Assembly (NCBI GenBank): GCA_037962975.1
Contig: CM075673.1
Coordinates: 165,684,667-165,748,666, forward strand
Direction: 5' to 3'
DNA length: 64,000 nucleotides
DNA from: Clitoria ternatea
Taxonomy: Eukaryota; Streptophyta; Magnoliopsida; Fabales; Fabaceae
Shown: positions 32,501 through 43,849 of the stretch, piece by piece
Numbering within the stretch: position 1 is the stretch's first letter
How the letters are laid out: every line of letters starts with the position of its first letter
Translations under genes and position numbers: made by a program
Notes under the pieces: model-generated
Databases searched by the model: none
The model's input: the letters and a program-made list of their open reading frames with translations, nothing else
What the model was told of the DNA's origin: nothing

Positions 32501-33989
32501 CCTAGCAGTAAAGGTTAATGCTAACAGCTACAGATTAGGAGCGTTGCAAGTTACAAGTGAATTCCTGAGACAAGTTTTAGAGGCTCAACGAGAGGATGAA
32601 TTCTTGCAAGAGAAGAAAGAACTCTTGAAACAAGGAAAAGAAGTCGAGTTCAATGGGGGAAACGACCAATTATTGAGATATAAGGATCGAGTGTGTATCC
32701 CTGACAAAGAGGAGTTGAGGAAAGCAATTCTAGAAGAAGGCCATAAAAGTTATATGAGCATTCATCCCGGAGCTACTAAAATGTATCAAGATTTGAAGAA
32801 GTTATTTTGGTGGCCTGGAATGAAGAAAGCGGTGGCAGAGTATGTGGCTGCATGTCTAATTTGCCAGAAGGTTAAAGTGGAACATCAAAAACCCCCTGGA
32901 ATGCTACAATCAATGGAAATACCAGAATGGAAATGGGATAGCATTACCATGGATTTTGTGACTTCTTTACCCAAAACTCCATTAGGACATGATTCGATAT
33001 GGGTAATAGTTGATAGACTAACAAAGTCTGCCCACTTTATTCCCATCAATATTCGTTACTCTATGGAGAAGCTGGCAAAATTATACATCGAGGAGATTGT
33101 GAGATTGCATGGAATTCCTTCAAGTATCATTTCTGATCGGGACCCTCGCTTTACATCACAATTCTGGAAGAGCTTGCACAAGGCTTTGGGAACAAGACTA
33201 CGTCTGAGTTCAGCATATCATCCTCAGACGGATGGACAATCAGAAAGAACAATCCAATCTCTAGAGGACTTGTTACGAGCTTGTGTGTTAGAGCATAAAG
33301 GAAGTTGGAATCAATTCTTACCATATGTGGAGTTTACCTACAACAACAGTTTCCATACTAGCATTGGCATGGCACCTTTTGAAGCATTATATGGAAGAAA
33401 ATGTAGGACCCCGCTATGTTGGTTTGAGACTGGTGAAAACTTGATGCTAGGACCAGAGTTGGTACAACAAACCACGGATAAAATCAAAATAGTTCAGGAA
33501 AAGATGAAGGCAACACAGAGCAGGCAGAAAAGTTACTATGACAAAAGAAGAAAGCCGCTCGAATTTCAAGAAGGCGATCATGTATTCTTGAAAGTCACAC
33601 CTATGACTGGGGTCGGTCGGGCAATGAAATCTCGAAAACTAACTCCTAGATTTATCGGTCCATACCAAATAATTCATAAAGTTAGTCCCCTTGCCTACCA
33701 AATAGCATTACCACCTTTTCTTTCTAATATCCATAATGTTTTTCATGTGTCAAACTTGCGAAAGTATATATCTGATCCTACACATGTTATTGAACCTGAT
33801 GTCATACAAGTTAAAGATAATCTTACATATGATGCACCACCTGTTAGAATAAGTGACAGAAGAATAAAACAATTAAGAGACAAGACAATTCCGCTTGTAA
33901 AGGTTATTTGGAGTGAAACGAGAGGAGAAGATGCTACATGGGAACTAGAAACTGAGATGAAAGAGTCTCATCCTCATTTGTTTTACTGA
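29577..33989 (+). CDS. gag-pol polyprotein of the Tekay-type gypsy element, 1,470 aa
   Basis: One uninterrupted frame. In order: gag capsid (EHWWDSMRKQF near residue 85); two zinc knuckles near 271-305 (CFICGGPHLKRDC, one residue short of canonical, and a canonical CFKCNKPGHHIKDC); aspartic protease with DSGASHSFI near 367; reverse transcriptase from about 578, with FIDD in VVFIDDILVYS near 692; RNase H with YCDASKQGLGSVL near 841; integrase with the HHCC finger near 1055 and a DDE core including SDRDPRF; and a C-terminal chromodomain-like segment (YDAPPVRISDRR, then ATWELE and a PHLF end). The protein makes capsid, copies the RNA and inserts DNA, with the chromodomain thought to steer insertion to heterochromatin. 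Every catalytic motif is intact, consistent with recent activity. Confidence 0.97.
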   Translation: MAGNDLAGVVERLINAMGAREGQGNDALRRLDLFEKRNPPRFKGGYNPDGAQIWIREIEKIFRALQCNEADKVVFATYALSEDAEHWWDSMRKQFEVNDVEITWDYFKDMFLEKYFPADVKEKRQFEFLSLTQGNMTVGEYASRFEELSRFHSHYNDATNERDRCAKFVNGLRPEIKEAIRMQEIREFSVLVNRCRIFEEDHKDRMTKSREPIHKAGEIRSGGPHHHQRRDFRRNKPYQAPFRRFGAASVPNRPQASTGSYYPTSAPNFKCFICGGPHLKRDCPKNTYVCFKCNKPGHHIKDCPEMKRENPEGASTSINTQGGAHSAVGRPKAKGKVFAITGEEASHADSMVEGKCIINKISLTVMYDSGASHSFIANDCVEKLKLPVIELPFDLSVHTPGNNPIVTSKACWKCPIVIDGRDFKANLFCLPLSGLEVIIGLDWLSDNHVLIDCHNKTIMFKEPVNLNSEDSRFLTANQVSASLKGGAQGFMLLLSTKGEQESKIKNLPVVCEFPDVFPEDIPGLPPERDVEFSIDLVPGVGPISIAPYRMSPLELAELKKQLEEMIEKQFIRPSVSPWGAPVLLVKKKDGSMRLCVDYRQLNKVTIKNRYPLPRIDDLMDQLRGATVFSKIDLRSGYHQIRVKKEDVSKTAFRTRYGHYEYLVMPFGVTNAPAVFMDYMNRIFHSYLDKFVVVFIDDILVYSKSREEHVEHLKVVLEILKKKQLYAKLSKCEFWLEEVNFLGHVISQGGIAVDPSKVEAVLKWERPTTITEIRSFLGLAGYYRRFIEGFSKLGYPLTKLTRKGQPFVWTTQCENSFQELKDRLTSAPVLVLPDPHRSFEVYCDASKQGLGSVLMQDKKVVAYASRQLRQHEINYPTHDLELAAVVFALKIWRHYLYGATFDVFSDHKSLKYLFDQKELNMRQRRWMEFLKDYDFELQYHPGKANVVADALSRKSLHASTMMIKELELIENFRDLNLAVKVNANSYRLGALQVTSEFLRQVLEAQREDEFLQEKKELLKQGKEVEFNGGNDQLLRYKDRVCIPDKEELRKAILEEGHKSYMSIHPGATKMYQDLKKLFWWPGMKKAVAEYVAACLICQKVKVEHQKPPGMLQSMEIPEWKWDSITMDFVTSLPKTPLGHDSIWVIVDRLTKSAHFIPINIRYSMEKLAKLYIEEIVRLHGIPSSIISDRDPRFTSQFWKSLHKALGTRLRLSSAYHPQTDGQSERTIQSLEDLLRACVLEHKGSWNQFLPYVEFTYNNSFHTSIGMAPFEALYGRKCRTPLCWFETGENLMLGPELVQQTTDKIKIVQEKMKATQSRQKSYYDKRRKPLEFQEGDHVFLKVTPMTGVGRAMKSRKLTPRFIGPYQIIHKVSPLAYQIALPPFLSNIHNVFHVSNLRKYISDPTHVIEPDVIQVKDNLTYDAPPVRISDRRIKQLRDKTIPLVKVIWSETRGEDATWELETEMKESHPHLFY

Positions 33990-34014
33990 TTATGTAAATT
34001 TCGAGGACGAAATT

Positions 34015-34032
34015 TTCTAAGGGGAGTAGAGT
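34015..34032 (+). other. polypurine tract of the Tekay-type element
   Basis: A purine-rich run containing AAGGGGAGTAGAG, immediately before the 3' LTR. It is the expected plus-strand primer. Confidence 0.85.
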
Positions 34033-35054
34033 TGTAACACCCCTATTTTTATTTTTATATTAAAATTTTGAAGGAATTAAATTATGGTTCTTTAGAACTT
34101 TTTAATCTACGTATTATTTATGATTTTTTGGAATTTTTTGGAATTTTGGAATTTTTTAATAAAAATAATATTTTTTAAATAATTTTAAATTCATATAAGT
34201 GACTTAAATTAAAAATATTTATAAGAAAGTGAATTTAAATTATAAGAAAATTTTCTAAAATCCGTTTCAAGTAGACTTATCTAAAAATTATCGGTTTGAG
34301 AAAAATCTTGATTTTTTCCAATCGTTTAAAAATTAGAAACGTATCAATAAATTTTTATTAACAAAAAATTTTAGATTTTTAAAATTTCAGCTTTATATTA
34401 CTTATTATAAAATTAGTGAGGACTGATATAATATCGCTAAATTTTAAAAAGGACTCATTTTGAATATTTAAAATATACCGAGTGAAAGGTTACTATTTGG
34501 CTTAATAATTCTGCCGACAGTTACTATGCAAAACACTGTGCATGTACGAAATTTTCAAAGAATGCATAGTAACCTGGAATAAAAAATTCAAAAATGCATA
34601 GTACTTTTATATTAAAATAATGGAATGCATAGTAAAATTTTTTCCTATAAATACCGAAGGATTTCTTCTTTAGAATTCACAATTTCAGATTAAGTTTTCT
34701 TAATACAGTAGTGCTAGTGAGATAGTGGTGGAAGTGAGAGAGAGAAGAAAAGTTTTTGGAGAGAAGGTTCTGCCAAAATCCTAAGGTAAGAATACTTCTC
34801 TTTTATATTTTTTTAGATTATTTTTATATCGTTTTTAAAAATCTGTTATTATACTGAAAATAATATTATTTTAAGTTACTATTCTGCATAGTAAACACTA
34901 TTTCAATAGTAAATTACTATTTTAATAGTAAATTACTATTCAAATAGTAAATTACTATTTACTGTTACTATTTACCGTTACTATTCACGATTTACTATTT
35001 ACTGTTACTATTTACCGTTACTATTCACGTTTTACTATTTACCGTTACTATTCA

Positions 35055-35103
<49 letters not shown>

Positions 35104-37130
35104 AAATTTACCATTTCTGTTTTAAGTAGTAATTTTAATCTTCGTCTTATGCTTATACTGAAATAAGATTGGTATTAATATTTTTAGAAATCGGAGGCGC
35201 AAAGCAAATCCATTTTGGGTAACAATTCAAGGTAAGGGGGAGTGAGATAAGAATTATAATATGAAAAGACATAAGAATAATGGGAGGAGTCCCCTACTCC
35301 TTTTAAATTTAATAATATTATTATTTTAAAATATTAACTTTTTAACTTAACATTTTTAATAAATTTTAAATTAAATATCCGGTTAAATAACTCTAACATA
35401 CCTATGCAAAGACTTGGACCATTATGACCTATATGGACTGGACTATACCTATGCAAGGACTTGGACCATTATGACCCATATGGACTGAACTATACCTATG
35501 CAAGGACTGGATTATATGGACTTACATATACCTATGCGAGGAATTGACCAAAAGGACTAAAATTGACTATATTAATAATCATTAAATTTTGTATTATGAT
35601 ATGTATTAATGATATTTAATTGATTTGATTATGATTTGATTATGATTGATTGATTGATGATATTTAGTTATGATTGATATTGTTTGATTTTGATTGATGA
35701 TATTGTAATGTGGAGTTTGAGCATATAACGAGCATGACGGAAAGCTAAAATTCAGTAAGAATTTCTTACCTTACTCTTTAAATTTTATTATCTTTTATTT
35801 CTTCTTAGAAATTATTTTTATTAACTTTATTTTCAATATTTAGAAAAATAAAAATAAAAATTAGTATTTATTTTAGAAAGAAAATATTTTATGAGAATTT
35901 ATTTAATTAAATCTTGAGTTAAAGAAAAATTTTATAATTTTAAGTATTTTTGGTTAATAATTATTCTCTTTTTATAAAACAAAATTTTTTTTTGTTTTAT
36001 TTTTTCCAACTTAATAACTAAATATATTTGGAAATAATTGAGATTCCTAAATTTGATTTTGTTAAGATTTAATTTGAGAAAGATTATGTAAAGTTTTATA
36101 TGATAAAGTTTTTAGATATTTAAGGCTTAGAAACTCAATTTCAGTGAGATTCAAAAACTGTACCAAATTTATTTCTATGGGATAGAAATTCAGAGAACTG
36201 AGAAAATGTACAGTTTATTGAAATGATATTGTAAACCTTTAAGGGATTTAATAATTGAGTTTCTAAAAGCCTTAACCAACTCAATACGCGAGTAGTTCAT
36301 GCATCATGAATCATTAAAGTGAAATGAAATAATATTGTCTGGGGACGGATTATAGAAACCGAGGATACATTAGAGGAGGCTTAATTACGAGCCTTGGGAT
36401 GAGAGGGTGTGAAAGGGTGCTTCAGGGGACCTGGGGTAGCTCCCTAGTGTCGGGTACTTTCACAATAAAAACTTTCTCAATCTGACTAGTCTCTAAGTGT
36501 TTCCACACCAGTTGAGCTGTTCATATTATTATTATCCGGACTTATAGAACAGTGTAAACTCCTGGTTGGCCCAGTGCAAATTAAAATTTAAGGGCCCACA
36601 TATATAAGTAAGTTATGATGAAGATATTGCATAACATTCATGCATTCATAATTGATTGTGTATGTGATTGCGATTGATATTATTATGTATTGGTTGTGAA
36701 AACCCTTTGTTGCTTATGTCTTATTCGGAAATATTATATTCTGTTTCTCACTCCTTTCTCCGTGTTTTTGTTTCATATATTCTAAATTGATGATTCAGAG
36801 GGAAGGATCGAAGAATTTCAGCAGTAAATATAGCACGTTCTAGAAAGGGAGCTCGGTATGAATACCGTGGTCCAATGAATAAATAATGTTAATAAGTAAC
36901 TGCTTCTGGGCCATGGAGTTTCCTCTCTTTCTTATAATGTTTAATGTTTATTTTCTTCGGATGAATGTACAAATACTTTATAAAGTTTTTAATAATATTT
37001 GTGAGGTATTTCAGAAATAATGTATATAATTTATTCCGATAGTTTCTTTTTAACAATCATATCTTTAGTAAAAAAAAAAAAAATTATGAGTTTTTCTAGA
37101 ATTTATTAAGGTGTAACAGAGGGTGTTACA
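34033..37130 (+). repeat. 3' LTR of the Tekay-type element (3,098 bp)
   Basis: The same length as the 5' LTR. The only difference noticed is near 34140, where the 3' copy has TTTGGAATTTTGG and the 5' copy TTTGAAATTTTGG. Confidence 0.95.
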
Positions 37131-37135
37131 GTCTC

Positions 37136-37863
37136 AATACCGGTATCCGATCTGCTATACATATTTCAACGTCTTTGATAAGACATCTACGTGTAACCGG
37201 TGTCATCGGTATACATCCGGACTGTAATTCCGTATCAGGCGTTCTCCCTATACCGGTTATCCAGGATAACACCATGACATCGGATAATACACACGTCACT
37301 ATGCAAAAGACAAGGATTGTTGCTACAGGGATCGATCAATAATTCCCTGCACTACGAGCCAAATTCTGCTCACGGGAATGGTCAACTTGTTCCCTAATCC
37401 TAGTCTACATTCTCTATGCTCAATATAAAATAGCCACTTGACCCAATCATGCAGGTAAGTGCGCAATATAATAATGCTAATGGGAGTTGGTGGTTCCCCA
37501 CCAACGAGTCCTCGTTAATCGAGCCAATCAGGTATATGAACTAACTTCATGATTGAAGTTGGGGATCTTCATCTTCATCTTCAGCTCTTTTACGACTGAT
37601 TACTCTCTGAATACATTCCTTACTTGGAATATAATCACTGACTTGAGCGTCGGAGAATCTTTGCAGGTGACACCACCATTCGCCCACTTCAACGCGATTA
37701 GGTCGGTGTGGAGGATCTCCAGAACGCCCAATCCGCTCTCCTCATTCAAGGACAACGGATACCCATATCGGATACGCACATATCCGGTCTCTTATACGGT
37801 ATTGACATACTACTCGTGACTGGCTTGAGATCGGATCTCTTGACCCCGGTCCAGGACAGATCA
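37136..37863 (+). repeat. right part of the Tat-type solo LTR (728 bp)
   Basis: It continues the LTR begun at 26322 after the Tekay insertion. It carries ACTTGAGCGTCGGAGAATC at 37641-37659, then TTTGCAGGTGACACCACC, and ends CCGGTCCAGGACAGATCA, like the Tat LTRs at 46.3 and 57.3 kb. The GATGG duplication follows at 37864-37868. The intact solo LTR would have been about 740 bp; only the LTR remains, so the rest was lost by LTR-LTR recombination. It resembles but is not identical to the 45.5 kb family. Confidence 0.85.
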
Positions 37864-37868
37864 GATGG

Positions 37869-39677
37869 AATCACAAAAAATGATTCATGATTGTGATAAT
37901 TCAGTAAGAATTGAATTCCTTTATTAGCATGAATTAAAATATTATGACCAGGTATCATATCGACAATACAATTAAAGGGTGTACCCGACATGTCATATAG
38001 TATGGCAAGTCGGTAGTTGTTGCGATCTGGAATCCTGTATATTAAGATAGATAAGTCCAAATCCACTTAAGAGACAAGTTAATTATCATAATTGATATAA
38101 TCCATTATATAATTAATGATTAACATAATTCAATTTTATGTCCCCTTTGTAGATAAGTGTATATGCGCAACATATCATGGACTAAGCCTTTAACATGTAA
38201 AATAAGATAGTTTGAATACTCTCTTTTAAGTACCTACTAACTTGAATGTGAAGGTCCTTTTAGGTATACACCATTTTTGTAAGTCTTGGAACACATGTCG
38301 AGTATGTGACCAAAGTACTGTAAGAGAACACAACATTAAAGGCAACCCATGCATATTATTGTTAGGTCTCACAAATCCAAGTAACAACAATATGCATATA
38401 TTATTTATATTAATATATAACAAAACAAATTTATATTAATGTAAAATCATCATTGAATGTACCTGTAATATATATCAAAACAAATCTAATTTATAACTAT
38501 AGAAATATGTGTTTCAATTCGTAGTTGCTTTATCCCTTGTTCTTGTGAATGAAAAAATTTAGTGGTTAGTCTTTTATCGTTTAGTATATTACTGACGGAA
38601 CGAGGGGTTAATTTTATGACTATCAATTGTAGCAACACCTTGAGAAGACCCATTCCACACACAGGTATCTGTGTTTTGAATTTTGACTCACTTTAATAAA
38701 TGCATTATATGCTATAAAAATGAAGGGAAATTTGTTGATTTTAATTTTTAAATTTGAACTCTTTTTAAATGTGTTAGATGGTTTATATTTTCCACTACTT
38801 AAATGCTAGCAGACTAATTGTTGATTTTAAAGTGTCACAAAAATACATACATAGGAGCTCACCTAGAAGTAATTCATTGGGTGTGTTTATAAGTGAAGCC
38901 TAATAACATGTCAGATAATTCTATAGAAGAAGAGTTTCTTTGTCTGTTTCAAGTGGTGTTGATTCTTCATTTTTATTTGTTTCTTCTATTTCTTATCAAT
39001 TTCTTTGGTTATAAAATTAATTGAACAGTTATTGTTAATTTTTTTACTCGTTATATTTTGTGGGGGTTTATTAAATGGTAGCAGTAAATTATATTTTTGT
39101 AGCAATCATAAATGACTAGTAGTAATTTAAGTAAATAGAGAGTTTCTCATGCTAGCATTATGTAGTTTCTGATGCGTGAAAATTTTGCCATTTAATGAAC
39201 CGTAGGAAAACAAATTTGTTATGTCCTCAAACCCTTATATTTAATCCTCACATTAACTTTTTTTAATGCTCATATAAGTAGTTTATTTAAACCTATTTTT
39301 AAGTGTTTTTTTATTAAAAAAAACTCATTTTTTATAAGTATTTTTTTAATAAATAGATCAAAGTTAATTTTTAAAACTCATTTGATTTATCAAATAGACT
39401 TAGAATTGAACAAAATTAAGACAATAACTGAGACACAATTGTACCTACAATTTGATACTTTGATTCTACATGTTTCCAAAACAAGAAGAAGCCAAAGGCA
39501 ATAAAGAAATAGGACAAATCAAAATGACCTTATTAAGAACTACATGCCTATATATAACTGAAAGAATGGTTATAAACCCCTCAAAACTAATTACAACAAT
39601 ATAAAGAAAAACAAACTCAAGAACCTATATATCTTGTTGAATGAGTTCTTTGAAATTTTAAAATAGTGCTTTCAGCC
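37869..39677. other. intergenic, no gene recognised
   Basis: AT-rich spacer. A minus-strand frame near 37.87-38.07 kb is too short and AT-driven to support. A/T-rich inverted segments near 39.27-39.40 kb (AAGTGTTTTTTTATTAAAAA-like) vaguely resemble the MITE at 62.15 kb. Confidence 0.35.
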
Positions 39678-40244
39678 CTAGCTAACTTGAAGCACAGAGA
39701 AATTGAAGTGGCTATTGTTTGCATCCCAATAAAGACCAATCTCATCCCCATTCTTTAAGTTCCTTCTCTTCACAAAATCTTGGATCCATTTGCCAATGAA
39801 AACATAGCAATTTGAAGAGCCCCATAACTTGAAAAGAAGAGAGTGCATGGTGTTGGTGTCCACATCCCAAATCTTGACAGTAACTCCTTTGTCTTTGATG
39901 TTGTCAGCATAATTAGCACCCAACACAGGCAGCACATACTTTTCTGCCAAATCTCTGGCCAACATGAGTCTACTCATGTTCCTAACATCACTCTTTTCAA
40001 GCACTTTCTTGATCTTCCAAACATCATCACTGGGTAGCCCCTCTTTACTGATACGTCTCTTCTTTCTTGCAGGTTCTTTGTTGGAGGAACTAGAGGCATG
40101 TGTTTCACTTCTACAAGGACACACATTATTCAACGTTAGATGAGTGCAAACAACGTTGGTGCTGGCATTTGCTAATGTAGCTGGTGTGGCACAAGGGCAC
40201 CAACCCAATGTTAAATGGGTGCACACAGTCTTACGGTGACCCAT
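39678..40244 (-). CDS. B3-domain DNA-binding protein with a Cys-rich repeated head, 188 aa
   Basis: A single exon. The ATG at 40244 is chosen because a TATA box sits only about 50 bp upstream; the longer open frame would start at or beyond it. Residues 8-18 and 33-44 are two copies of CTHLTL..CPC-type sequence. Then comes a basic nuclear-localisation-like ARKKRRIS (59-66). Residues 76 to about 186 form a B3 domain: KKVLEKSDVRNMSRLML, a KGVTVKIWDVD strand, YVFIGKWIQDFVKRRNLKNG, and DEIGLYWD. B3 domains are plant-specific DNA-binding folds (ABI3, ARF, RAV and REM families); this short single-domain type resembles the small B3 proteins of the REM-like group. Target genes are unknown. The Cys/His head is unusual and might bind metal. 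B3 is well supported; subfamily is inference. Confidence 0.85.
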   Translation of the reverse strand: MGHRKTVCTHLTLGWCPCATPATLANASTNVVCTHLTLNNVCPCRSETHASSSSNKEPARKKRRISKEGLPSDDVWKIKKVLEKSDVRNMSRLMLARDLAEKYVLPVLGANYADNIKDKGVTVKIWDVDTNTMHSLLFKLWGSSNCYVFIGKWIQDFVKRRNLKNGDEIGLYWDANNSHFNFSVLQVS

Positions 40245-40293
40245 TGCTGAAAATTTCCAATGAGAGTATCGAATGTATGAAGAAAATGGCTGT

Positions 40294-40303
40294 ATATTTA
40301 TAG
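40294..40303 (-). promoter_or_regulatory. TATA box of the B3 gene
   Basis: On the minus strand this reads CTATAAATATAC, about 50-60 bp before the ATG, so the 5' leader should be only about 25 nt. Confidence 0.6.
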
Positions 40304-40329
40304 TGATTTGTGGAGTTACATTTATCAAA

Positions 40330-42590
40330 GGTTTTCATGTAATTTGACTAAAATTTATAAATTTTAATATCTATATAAAATTATTGGTAACAATATATCA
40401 ATAATAACTGTTAAGAGATACATTAATCTATAGCTTTTGATTTTAGATTTAGTCTAGATTTAGTTTAGATTTATTTTAAATTAATTGATTGTGTCAAATA
40501 AACCTTGCTTTAGATTTTGTACCTTGATTCATAATCATGCCAACTAAAATGAATCTTGATTCTTTTATTTTGTTAAGCGTCTTGCTTTTATTTCTAATTT
40601 ATATTCAGAGCTTGTTTTTAATAATATAAATTTATTTTTAAATGTGATTTTAGTAATACTGTGCATGTTCAAATTTCCTTTAAAATGAATCTTGGTTCTT
40701 TATTTATCTGTTACAAGAGTCTGATTTTATTTCTAATTTATATACAAGTTATTATTAAAGATAAATTTTTAAAATGTGGTTTTAATAATATAAATCGATA
40801 ATCTTGGTTTTATGATTAAATAAATCTAGTCTTTGAGATAAGTTTTACTGAGCGTGAGTTCAATTAAACTAAATGACATTGATAATGTTTGAGTTTTCGG
40901 GAGAAGATAAAATTAAAAACTTGTTTTAAATGTTTATATCATCTATCTATCTATTATCTATTTATTTTTGGGTACATTCAAGATATTATATATCTTCACT
41001 TTTCTTTAACAGTTTCTACAATTATCTATTTTTTTCCGTAACTTTCGTTCACCTTTTTCGTTTTATTTATTTTATTTTTGTTTAAATCATGTATTTTCCT
41101 TTTAAAATTTAAATTTATAATCCTAATGTGATTAATTAAAAAAAACTACTCCAACATGGATTTTTTTACAGTCATTTTTTTCTTTTATACTTTCCATTTT
41201 AAATTTTAGAGTCGTCGTTGAGAAGAATCGTTACAAATAAAGTTTTTTCTACCATCACTTTTTGTTTCTTTAATTTTTATTTTAAATTTAAATTCTAAAG
41301 GATGATTTAAAAAAAAACTGCTACATAAGACTCTTTACCAATATTTATTAACTACGTAAGGTTCTTGACCAATATTTATTAACTACGAGGATCTATGAGA
41401 AAGGTTCTCTCATACGAGAGTGAGAAGATCGAATGTGCCGTATAATATGAATATTTGAGATTATAGGTTTTTCAAAATCACATGATCACTTAGAAGATCA
41501 CATAACTTTTTTGTTTTTCATTGTATTATTATATGATCACATTTGTTTTTCTCACTTTCACACAACAAAATCTTACTTGTAGATCCTATATAATCGTTAT
41601 ATGATTATATTATCAATTTTTTCTCTCCCATCAATTCTTTAATAATTTTTTTTTCAAATTAAGCTTTTTTTGAGATATTTTTCTTTACTTCTTCTATTTC
41701 GTTCTCATTTTTAATTCCAAGGACAATACTTCTTTGTGGATATAGGTTGTTTCTTTACTGTTCACTCAAAAATACCATAACCCTAGAAAGGATTCTAGGA
41801 TTAAAGTTTCTCCTTGACATAATGTTACACTCGACGGTGATGGTTTCTTGTCCTCTCATATTGTCGACGGTGTGATGAGGCCCACTGGTAATCATGGGAG
41901 CACCGTAATATTGTGCGTGGAGTTCAAAAGTCTAAAGGAGTTGCATTTCTTCTTTCATTTCTGCTTACGAACATACTCCCCATGTCCTATTTTCTTATTG
42001 GTAGGCTCTGTGCCTTATCATCCTTTGTTTCTTTTTTTACAAAATGCAAATAGTTTTGTTTTTGTTAGTGCTTTCTATTCTACATTTCTTGTGTTTCAAT
42101 GGTTTCATAGTTGGGTATAAGGCGTAGGTTTGGTGAGTGAAGAAAACTTGTTTAGTTTCATGGTCTTGTTTGTTGGGTAGTCCATAACACTACTGAATAT
42201 AATGCTTATGGAGAATCACAACTGAGTGACTAACTTGAAATTTGGGTACTGTTTTCAATCCAATTTCCTACCACTAACTTTTGTGGAGTGAACTCAATTT
42301 TATTACTTTTTTTTACTCTCGGTCGTTCCCTGTGTGTTTAATTAACATTGATAGGAGAACACAGAATCTCTTCATTTCACATTACTTTATTTTTATCAAT
42401 TAGAATAATGGTAAAAAAGGCAGGGAATGAGTGTCAAACTCAGAACTTAAACCCTGCACCCGATACTTCATGTTCACGTCAAACAATATCTATGTGAGCT
42501 TTCACGACTCCATTTCACAGTACTAATTTCACAAGTACTAATAATCCAGCTAGGTAAAATGTTTACAACCCAAAGTCTAAGGATTTTTGA
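40330..42590. other. intergenic, no gene recognised
   Basis: AT-rich. The stretch from about 42.42 kb onward is homologous to 61.04 kb onward and marks the start of the duplicated CP29 block. Confidence 0.4.
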
Positions 42591-42634
42591 AAGGCACAGT
42601 ATTATATTAAGTTGGGAGAGGTACAATACAAGGC

Positions 42635-43823
42635 TTAGGAAGAGGAAGAGAAAGTGTCAATGATGGTTGTGTGAAGTGGGTCACTCAAATGGGTAGCCCA
42701 ATTGTTGAGTGGGCCTTTGCCAGTGGCAGCAGCCTGAACTGCAAAGCCCAAGAAACCAACCATGGCAAGACGTGCGTGCTTGATTTCAGCCAATTGAAGA
42801 GTGGCTTTCTTCTCTGGGTCGGAAGCCAGGCCAAGAGGGTCGAAGAAACTGCCACCTGGGTACAACCTCTTTTCTGGGTCAAGCTCAGCGTTCCTCTGGA
42901 ACTCAATGTACCCAATTACCAAAACCTCGATCCAAATCAATGTTGAAATTGAGAATGGAAGTGGTTGCCCAAGGTATGATGAACCCTCAACTAGCTCCAC
43001 CTTCAAATGAAACCACAACTCCACAATTAATCACATGAAGGAACAAGAAATATAAACTGAACAAATTTTGTTAGTTTGGTCATTCAATAATTTTGACGAC
43101 TGTTTTACTCTATGCTCATAAAAGTTGTTACAAGAGTCACACTCTACTCAACACTTAGATTGACCACAACTCACCAAAACCTGATTAATTTCGCTAACCT
43201 GTTATTTACGGTGATCAGCATAAATCTGTAATCGATTTTGTGTTATGTTATGGCAATTTAAATTGTGAGATTATATTATCAAACTAATATACAATATAAT
43301 CAGAATTATTAAAGAAACTGACCTTGCCAGCATCTTGCCAAGTAACACCGGTGAGCCACTCAACAGTGAGAGCACCAAGAGTGGCCAACATGGCCCACCT
43401 TCCATGAATGAGCTCACACTCCCTAAACCTCTGAAGCCCAAACACCTCACTGTAAGGCTGAAACGGCGTCGATTTAACATCCGCAAGCTCCGTCCTCGTA
43501 CCAATAATATCCCCAGCCGAGTTCTTAGCCAAATTCTGATCCAACGAGTCCAGCTCGAACTGCAAGTACTCCGCCGGTTTCCCCAAACCGAACGGGTCGA
43601 ACCCGTAATCCCCAACCAGGCTTCCGTCCAGCCACTCCGGCGCCTTCGCCCCCGGGTACCACAACGGCCGACCCGAGTCCCCCTTTGATACTTTCTTCTT
43701 CGGAGCGGCTTTCTTCTTCGACCCGAACCCGAACCGGGCTTGCACCCTGCCGGAGTTAGAATGCGCCTCGCGGAGGCGTGTTCCGATGAAGGAGGAGGTC
43801 GCGGCTGCGGTCGCGGTTGCCAT
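42635..43823 (-). CDS. LHCB4: CP29, minor antenna chlorophyll a/b-binding protein of photosystem II (copy A), 288 aa
   Basis: Exon 1 is 43823-43323 (167 aa) and exon 2 is 43000-42635 (121 aa), with a 322 bp GT-AG intron in phase 0. CP29 is a monomeric thylakoid antenna that links trimeric LHCII to the PSII core and takes part in energy dissipation. Residues 1 to about 30 are Ala/Ser/Thr-rich transit peptide (MATATAAATSSFIGTRL). The mature part has the CP29 signature RPLWYPGA and GLGKPAEYLQFELDSLDQNL. The first transmembrane helix carries E137-x2-H140-x-R142 (ELIHGRWAMLA) and the third E239, H242, R244 (EIKHARLAMVGF), which are the conserved chlorophyll ligands and ion pairs of the LHC family. 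The full C-terminal tail (LSDPLHTTIIDTFSSSS) matches the LHCB4.1/4.2 type rather than the shortened LHCB4.3/LHCB8 type. GATA-type light elements lie upstream. Copy B at 61.3-63.1 kb is a tandem duplicate. Confidence 0.97.
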
Positions 43824-43849
43824 CGGTTTGTGCTAACGTGAAGAGTGAA

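Larger units (their letters stand above)
26334..37130 (+). mobile_element. complete Ty3/gypsy chromovirus, Tekay-type, 10,797 bp, very young
   Basis: LTRs at 26334-29431 and 34033-37130 are each 3,098 bp and differ at one position that I could find. The ends are the perfect inverted decamer TGTAACACCC...GGGTGTTACA. The element is flanked by the 5 bp duplication GTCTC (26329-26333 and 37131-37135). The internal region has a tRNA-Met primer binding site, one uninterrupted gag-pol frame and a purine tract. Long LTRs and a C-terminal chromodomain-like module point to the Tekay/Del clade. All parts needed for autonomous movement appear present. Confidence 0.95.

Noticed and set aside
37746..38066. 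A 106-codon minus-strand frame to the right of the split solo LTR
   Set aside because: It partly overlaps LTR sequence, resembles no family, and its frame does not continue into the left flank across the insertion.
41341..41390. Short direct repeat (CAATATTTATTAACTACG, twice)
   Set aside because: A simple local duplication without further structure.
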